Shown one piece after another: positions 59,161 through 64,000 of a DNA stretch of 64,000 nt. Origin of the DNA: Euryodendron excelsum. Taxonomy: Eukaryota > Streptophyta > Magnoliopsida > Ericales > Pentaphylacaceae. The position numbers and the translations under genes were made by a program. Position 1 is the stretch's first letter; each line of letters opens with the position of its first letter. Below the pieces are notes generated by a model. The model saw only the letters and a program-made list of their open reading frames with translations, had not been told where the DNA came from and ran no database searches. The stretch spans positions 34,271,683 through 34,335,682 of the forward strand of contig CM065377.1 of NCBI GenBank assembly GCA_033060915.1, given 5' to 3'.

Positions 59161-60394
59161 GATGGGATAGACCTAGTGCCTGTTGCAGTGGCGCCAGGCC
59201 AATTTTCCTCTTGGCACCACTGCTAGTAGCACCAGCCAGTTAGGAAAGTTTTAAAGTTGGCAAGCAACATATCTTTGACTAGATTTGGGCGCCTGTACTA
59301 ATGACTACCATGCAATTTTCAGCCTGACTTTACTATGAGTGACTCCGGAAAGTTTGGGAATAAGTTTGAGAGACCGGGAATAACCCGGAAGGCCGAAAAA
59401 AGCGTAGGAAAACTTAAAATAGTGTCCCGGAGGTTTTTGACTTGAAAAACGAGGATAAGATGTGTCGGAAGGGTTGACCGGGCCTTTAAGGGCAAAACGG
59501 TCAATCGGATCAGGAAGTTGCCGGGACGGACTCGGACTGTCCCGGAAGAAGACTCAAGATTTGGAAACATTATTGAGAATGTTCCCAAAGGTTTCCAATT
59601 TGATACCCAGAGCCGGCGTGGCTAGAAAAAGGTGACCAGCCCACCAGGGGCAAAACAGTCATTTTGCACCGAGTTTGCCGGAATTGACTCGGAATGATCC
59701 GGAAAGATGGAGGAATGCTGAGAATACTATAGGAAGCAATCTCGGGAGGTTACCGATTTGATAGCTAGAGTTGGTGTGGTCCCCGGGGCGTTCGGATGCC
59801 TAAGGGCGAAATGGTCATCTTGACCGGAGAGTCTCGGAACTGGCCCGAAACTGACTAGAAGGCACCTAATCATGTTGGATTGCCTTTAAGACAATCTTAG
59901 AAGGTTGGACTCACCATTCTGAAGACTCAGGTGTATTCTCGATAAACGTGTTGGCAAAGGCCCAAGGGGCAGTTTGGTCATTTTTCACCGAAGTGGGCTA
60001 ACAGGCACTGGTGTTAACCTGGGTTTTGAGTGTTTCCGCCACTTTGGTGGCGGTCGTGTGATACATGGGTTTGTTGGCAATTCCCTATATCGACCTGTTT
60101 GTGAGTATTTTCACTACTCTAATGGTTGTGATGTTTGCGAGTATTTTTGCTACTTTGACAGTTCCCGATCATTCCCAAGACTGCCTGATCTCGGGAAGCT
60201 GCTAAAGGGACTTAGCGCCTAAGAATCAACTTTCTCGAAAGGCGTGCCTAAAAGAATATTTCTACATTGGCGGGCTAGCAGGCGCCAAAAGTGGATCGTT
60301 TTACCATCTAGGGGACTTGGGGTCTGGTCTCGATCGACAGGTTTAAAGGGACTTACCATTTCAAAGAGATTTTTTTCGAAAAATGCGCCGGACC

Positions 60395-60730
60395 ATCTCG
60401 AGAAATAAACTATCTCGAGAGAGGGATTGGAATTGGAAAGGGGTCTTATCGTCTTCAGAAAGACGCGCCTGATTGGAGTAAATTTACCGTCTCGAGGAAT
60501 AAACTATCTCAAGAGAGGGATTAGAATTGAAAAAGGGTCTTATCGTCTTCAGAAAGACATGTCTGATTGGAGTAGATTTATCGTCTCGAAGAATCAACTG
60601 TCTCGAGAGAGGGATTGGAATTGGAAAGGGATCTTATCGTCTTTGGAAAGACGTGCCTAATTGAAGTAGATTTACCATTTCGAGGAATCAACTGTCTCGA
60701 GAGAGGGATTGGAATTGGAAAGGACAACGC
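60395..60730. repeat. 94-bp tandem repeat private to LTR-X3
   Basis: gggatt words at 60423, 60517, 60611 and 60705 give an exact 94-base period. Each is preceded by an actatctcgaga / aactgtctcgaga word and followed by cttatcgtcttc and a gaaagac stretch. Confidence 0.9.
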
Positions 60731-60911
60731 CCCTAAGGGCATTTTGGTCATTTTGTCTCTATTTGGGCCTGGTGGGCCCACGAAGCGATGGACAGACGGG
60801 ATTTAGACTTAGAGAGTTAGTTTCGATTGAAATACGTCCATATTGACTTGAGTACAAGTCTGGACAAAGTGTAGACTGTCAAGCGGTCAAAAATTGGGTG
60901 CTTATAACCTT

Positions 60912-61210
60912 TATCGCCATGCTCGAGTTTGAAAAACCAGACGTGAGTATGGTCATCGTATGCTGTATCTCTTCGGCATTAAATGCGGGTCTGTTCAGCA
61001 TTAAATGTTGAAAATCGAGTATTGGGTACTCTGATATTCCTAGCGAGTGCCCCAGCTCTTTAGGATGAGAAGTCTTATGATTTGGGCTAATCTCAGGAAT
61101 ATACACCTGAGCTGTATTGATGATATTTGGGCTGTTACAGACCTAAATAAATTTGTTTAATCTTTATTGGGTCTGCCCTGATGGGCTGGGCTAGAGTTTC
61201 TTGAGCCACA
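60912..61210 (-). repeat. Gypsy 5' LTR, outer part
   Basis: Resumes LTR sequence (tatcgccatgctcgag) after the LTR-X3 duplication and ends TTGAGCCACA at 61210. On the element strand this is the LTR start, TGTGGCTCAAG. Confidence 0.9.
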
Positions 61211-61564
61211 CATCTCAAAGTAATATTGAATTCAACAACCACTCTCTCTTTGAAAAAAAAGTATTAATTGATTTATAAGTCTTTCATGTTATAATAGTCT
61301 TCTTCTATTATACATATGATTAATGTGAATTATAGTCTTTATTAAAATATTTCTAACATAAAAATATTATACTATTTTGGATAAATTGAGTATCTTTATT
61401 TTCATGTACTATATTTGTTATGATTTTTATCTTCTTCTTATTTGATTGGTCTCCTACTATAGTACTTAAATCTAAATGGTAGTAGTTAGTAGTTGATATA
61501 ATGGTACCACTAAAATTATTTTCCCATTTTGACACGCTTCACGAAATTTCTGGGTCTGCCACTA

Positions 61565-64000
61565 CGCATGGTGTATGCCTCCACTTCTAATATACTAAAA
61601 TTTATACAAACCATCTGGTTTAACCATCCCGAGCAACCCTTTTCAGGGTTAGATTAACCGGCCGGGCTAAGCGGATATTCCTTGCGCATTTTTATTGGTA
61701 CATGGAAAAAAATTCCCTATGTTTTTTTTTTTTTTTATGGAATTTCCCTATGTTAAGTGATCTGTGTGCATAAGTTTGGGCTTATTTGGCGCTTGGTATG
61801 AATGTGTGTTATTTTAAAAATAAATTGCCAAACTGTTACCAGCCTTCATTCTCTCCTGATTAAAGTTTCTTATCCACCTGTTTTTTTTTTCTTTTAAATC
61901 GAAACGTCCCAAACTATTTTTCAACGTAGGTGTTAAATTTCTTACATCAAATTTTGCATGAGAGAAAAAAAAATGGATTAACATAAAAATACATCTAAAA
62001 CCTCATTTTAACTAGATTTAAAAGCCTCCAAACGTAATAGAAACTTTGCCGTATGACAAGGTTCTGTTTTCAACATAATGCTTTAAGTCTCTTGAGCAAA
62101 TAGAATTATTTGTCCTTAATTTGAATGAAAATTATAGATTTCCCAGCAAATTTGGTATAAACCTTCCTAAAGTGGAGCTAATTTTGGCAATATGCAGGAC
62201 TAGATGACCTGGATAAGGAATCCTAGGACTAATACTTGAAGATTATTATCTTTCAAAGTCGACATTTATTTGTACATAGAATAAAAATCTCGATTAAAAA
62301 CTGAAAATGACTGTATAATATTATATGTATATACTAACAAAATTAATATATATTGATGTTACATGTTATATTGTATATAATATTATATAAAATACAATAT
62401 TTTATTTCATTATATATATATTAATTTATAATATTATTTTTACGATATATAATATAATATAGTATAGTAATATATTATATTATATTGTTGTTATATATAA
62501 TATTATATTCAATTAAATTATAATATAAGTTTATGTTATCATGAATCCAATTTTTATTTCATCTAGGAAAAGCCATTTTTTTCTCAACAATATCTTTGTC
62601 ATTTGATCCAATTGCCTTCCTTTAACTCCACACACCTCTTAAGGCATGACAACCAATCTTATGGGATTTATCCTGCGAAATAGATGTGAACATTGCACTA
62701 GAAAACAGAGTTTCCATTTGAGTTGGGAAGCCTTCAAAGCTTCAATTAAAGTGGAAGCATGCAAATCCCACTTTGTAAATGATTTTTGGGAATTTTATTT
62801 TGCAGAATTATATCTTTTGGAAAGTTCCTTCTTTAAAGTATTTTCTTTTGAAATGATACATTTTAGGGAATTTTTAGTTTTGGAAAACCAGATAGAGACT
62901 CTTAAATAATTATTTGTAGCCTTTGTTCATGTATGTAATCTTGTAGGTTTTCGGTTTCGAAGCCTATAGACTTTTGGATTGTAGGCTTTTGGTTATTTAA
63001 GTATTCATCAATTAATGGCTCATGGAATTTTGGGTTTATGGTTGCACAGTTTAGGCTAGTGGTTAGTGGGCTTATTGAATTTTGTAGGTAGGCTTTTAGG
63101 ATCAATAGGTTTATCAAGTGTCTGTTTGTGTGTGACTTCGGACCACCTAATAATGTCTTATTACGGAGATGGGCCCATAATCAAGCCTTCGAGTGAGTAC
63201 GGGATTTGTTTCCCTATAGCTTAGGTGCGAGCTAGGGAGGGACTTCATCCTACGTTTCGGGCCTTTTGACATTTTCAGAAAACTTTGATCAGCACCACCT
63301 GACATTTAGAATGTGTCAGATCACACCAAATGTGTGCTTTTTGTAAACGTGATTTTTTATTTATTTATGCAAAATCACGATTTAAATTAAAAAAAGAAAA
63401 CATGCTATGTTGTGTTTCTAAAAGTATTTTAGTTTATTTTTGAAAGGCGGCCCTTATTTAGATCCGTACCTTTCATTCTTTAAAGCATTTTGGTTGATTG
63501 AGTTTTGATCAATAAACTTAAATAATATGATGTAATAGTGATTGACGTTTTTTAGGATATTAATTTGTGATTAACCTTGATTGACTATCTAATTTAAGTG
63601 AGCAATCAAAGTGATTAAATAAAAATACTTAGTCATCAAGATGCAATGATGTTTATATGTCTGACACATAAGTGTATGTATCACTTACAATAAGTGTGTA
63701 ATATTAGATACATAAAAACTAGGTGTATAGCTCTTAAACTACAATAATAGAGGAGAAAGAAGAGTCGTATATGGTAATTAGTGTTTGCTAGAGAGAAAGA
63801 ATGAGAAAATGAGAAAAAAAGAGGAGCAAAGAAGAAGAGAAGTGAAAGAAATTGAAGGAGAAGCTTATGTAGACAATGTTAAGGCAAGAAACATAATCCC
63901 ATGTTTGTACTATTTCAACTAATGAGAATTTGTGCTTTGTATCACATTGTTGGGAGATTGGAGTCTAATTATATTGTTGAAAAGACTTGGTTAAAAATAC
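61565..64000. other. AT-rich DNA, no gene recognised
   Basis: No supported gene. The frame at 62646-62909 lacks any domain. 63660-63730 has recurring cacataagtgtatg / aataagtgtgtaa words. A purine-rich stretch (agagaaagaatgag...) lies near 63790-63850. The window ends in unremarkable AT-rich sequence. Confidence 0.5.
62290..62535. repeat. Extremely AT-rich, self-complementary island
   Basis: About 245 bases built almost wholly of ATAT, TATAA and ATATTATA words with hardly any G or C, able to fold on itself in many registers. No defined repeat unit. Confidence 0.75.

Larger units (their letters stand above)
55868..60906 (+). mobile_element. LTR-X3, complete 5.0-kb copy in the gypsy 5' LTR
   Basis: Starts TGTCGCGCCCAGATTTTTCG and ends GGGTGCTTATA (TTACA expected). 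It has perfect 5-bp duplications ACCTT at 55863-55867 and 60907-60911. The 3' gypsy LTR has the empty site, with one ACCTT at 34609-34613, which proves the boundaries. It has the same internal order as X1 and X2, with a long GA-rich zone (about 56750-58260), TATTTATAG at 59152-59160, caaaacggtcat blocks, and a private 94-bp repeat near the 3' end. No coding domains. Confidence 0.93.
34293..61210 (-). mobile_element. Tat-type Ty3/gypsy retrotransposon, degenerate and multiply interrupted
   Basis: The LTRs are 34293-34912 (3' LTR) and 55548-61210 (5' LTR, itself interrupted). Both begin TGTAAGTGA and end GACCCACA or GAGCCACA on the plus strand. The flanks AATCT (34288-34292) and CATCT (61211-61215) match at four of five bases. 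The element reads on the minus strand: primer-binding site, gag, protease, RT, RNase H, integrase, tandem 3' region, polypurine tract. A plus-strand antisense ORF lies between integrase and the 3' LTR, as known for Tat-lineage elements. Every coding domain has stops or frameshifts, and the LTR ends differ at about 20 of the first 100 bases by eye, so the insertion is old. Removing the nested insertions leaves about 11 kb. Confidence 0.9.
33961..61564. mobile_element. hAT-like element, copy B, split by a gypsy retrotransposon
   Basis: Left part 33961-34292 and right part 61211-61564 together align with copy A (29741-30641). The gypsy element sits between them, at the place equivalent to about 30250 in copy A. 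The outer ends CATTGGCGGCAGG (left) and CTGGGTCTGCCACT (right) are loosely inverted. This is the outermost level of the nest. No coding capacity was seen. Confidence 0.55.

Noticed and set aside
37154..60906. LTR-X copies as DNA transposons because of GCACCCC / GGGGTGC inverted ends
   Set aside because: TG...CA ends with exact 5-bp duplications, and insertion without further terminal inversion, fit an LTR element better.
62646..62909. 87-residue plus ORF
   Set aside because: No family resemblance, no splice or context support, in AT-rich DNA where an ORF of this length can occur by chance.

Overview
This is nuclear DNA of a flowering plant, almost certainly a eudicot. The evidence is AT-rich intergenic sequence, GT-AG introns, a long phytocystatin gene, a CYP98A cytochrome P450 relic, a Mutator-like element with a plant mobile domain gene, and Ty3/gypsy and Ty1/copia retrotransposons. 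I see one gene that looks intact: the cystatin on the minus strand at 12595-18194. Everything else that codes is transposon-derived or broken.

Layout. 1-7280: a decayed Mutator-like element (MULE) with transposase, plant-mobile-domain gene and a third small ORF, all on the plus strand. 7372-9842: 14 tandem copies of a 178-bp monomer, the last eleven showing a six-monomer higher-order period. 10238-11324: a CYP98A pseudogene split by an AT-rich repeat. 12595-18194: the four-exon cystatin gene, with a small inverted-repeat element in intron 2. 18870-24330: a piece of a large LTR family (called LTR-X here) that carries a 3.2-kb solo LTR near its start and abuts a copia gag fragment. 24331-32181: AT-rich and low-complexity DNA with small tandem repeats and a hAT-like element. 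32187-33611: a copia-type solo LTR with a perfect 5-bp target duplication.

33961-61564 is a nest I could resolve four levels deep. A hAT-like AT-rich element was entered by a Tat-type Ty3/gypsy retrotransposon (34293-61210; gag-pol on minus, an extra antisense ORF on plus). That retrotransposon was then hit by LTR-X1 (37154-41652) in the antisense ORF, by a solo LTR (43675-49722) in integrase, by LTR-X3 (55868-60906) in its own 5' LTR, and by a partial LTR (52802 to about 53660) in gag-protease. LTR-X2 (44595-49375) sits inside the solo LTR. Most junctions are supported by exact 5-bp target site duplications, and the LTR-X3 site has an empty counterpart in the other gypsy LTR.

61565-64000 is AT-rich DNA with no recognised gene. 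No tRNA, rRNA or CRISPR was seen. The strongest points for follow-up are the nested insertions with internal empty sites, the LTR-X family of 4.5-5 kb (four same-strand copies without coding capacity), and the 178-bp array. I see no sign of an undescribed enzymatic system.
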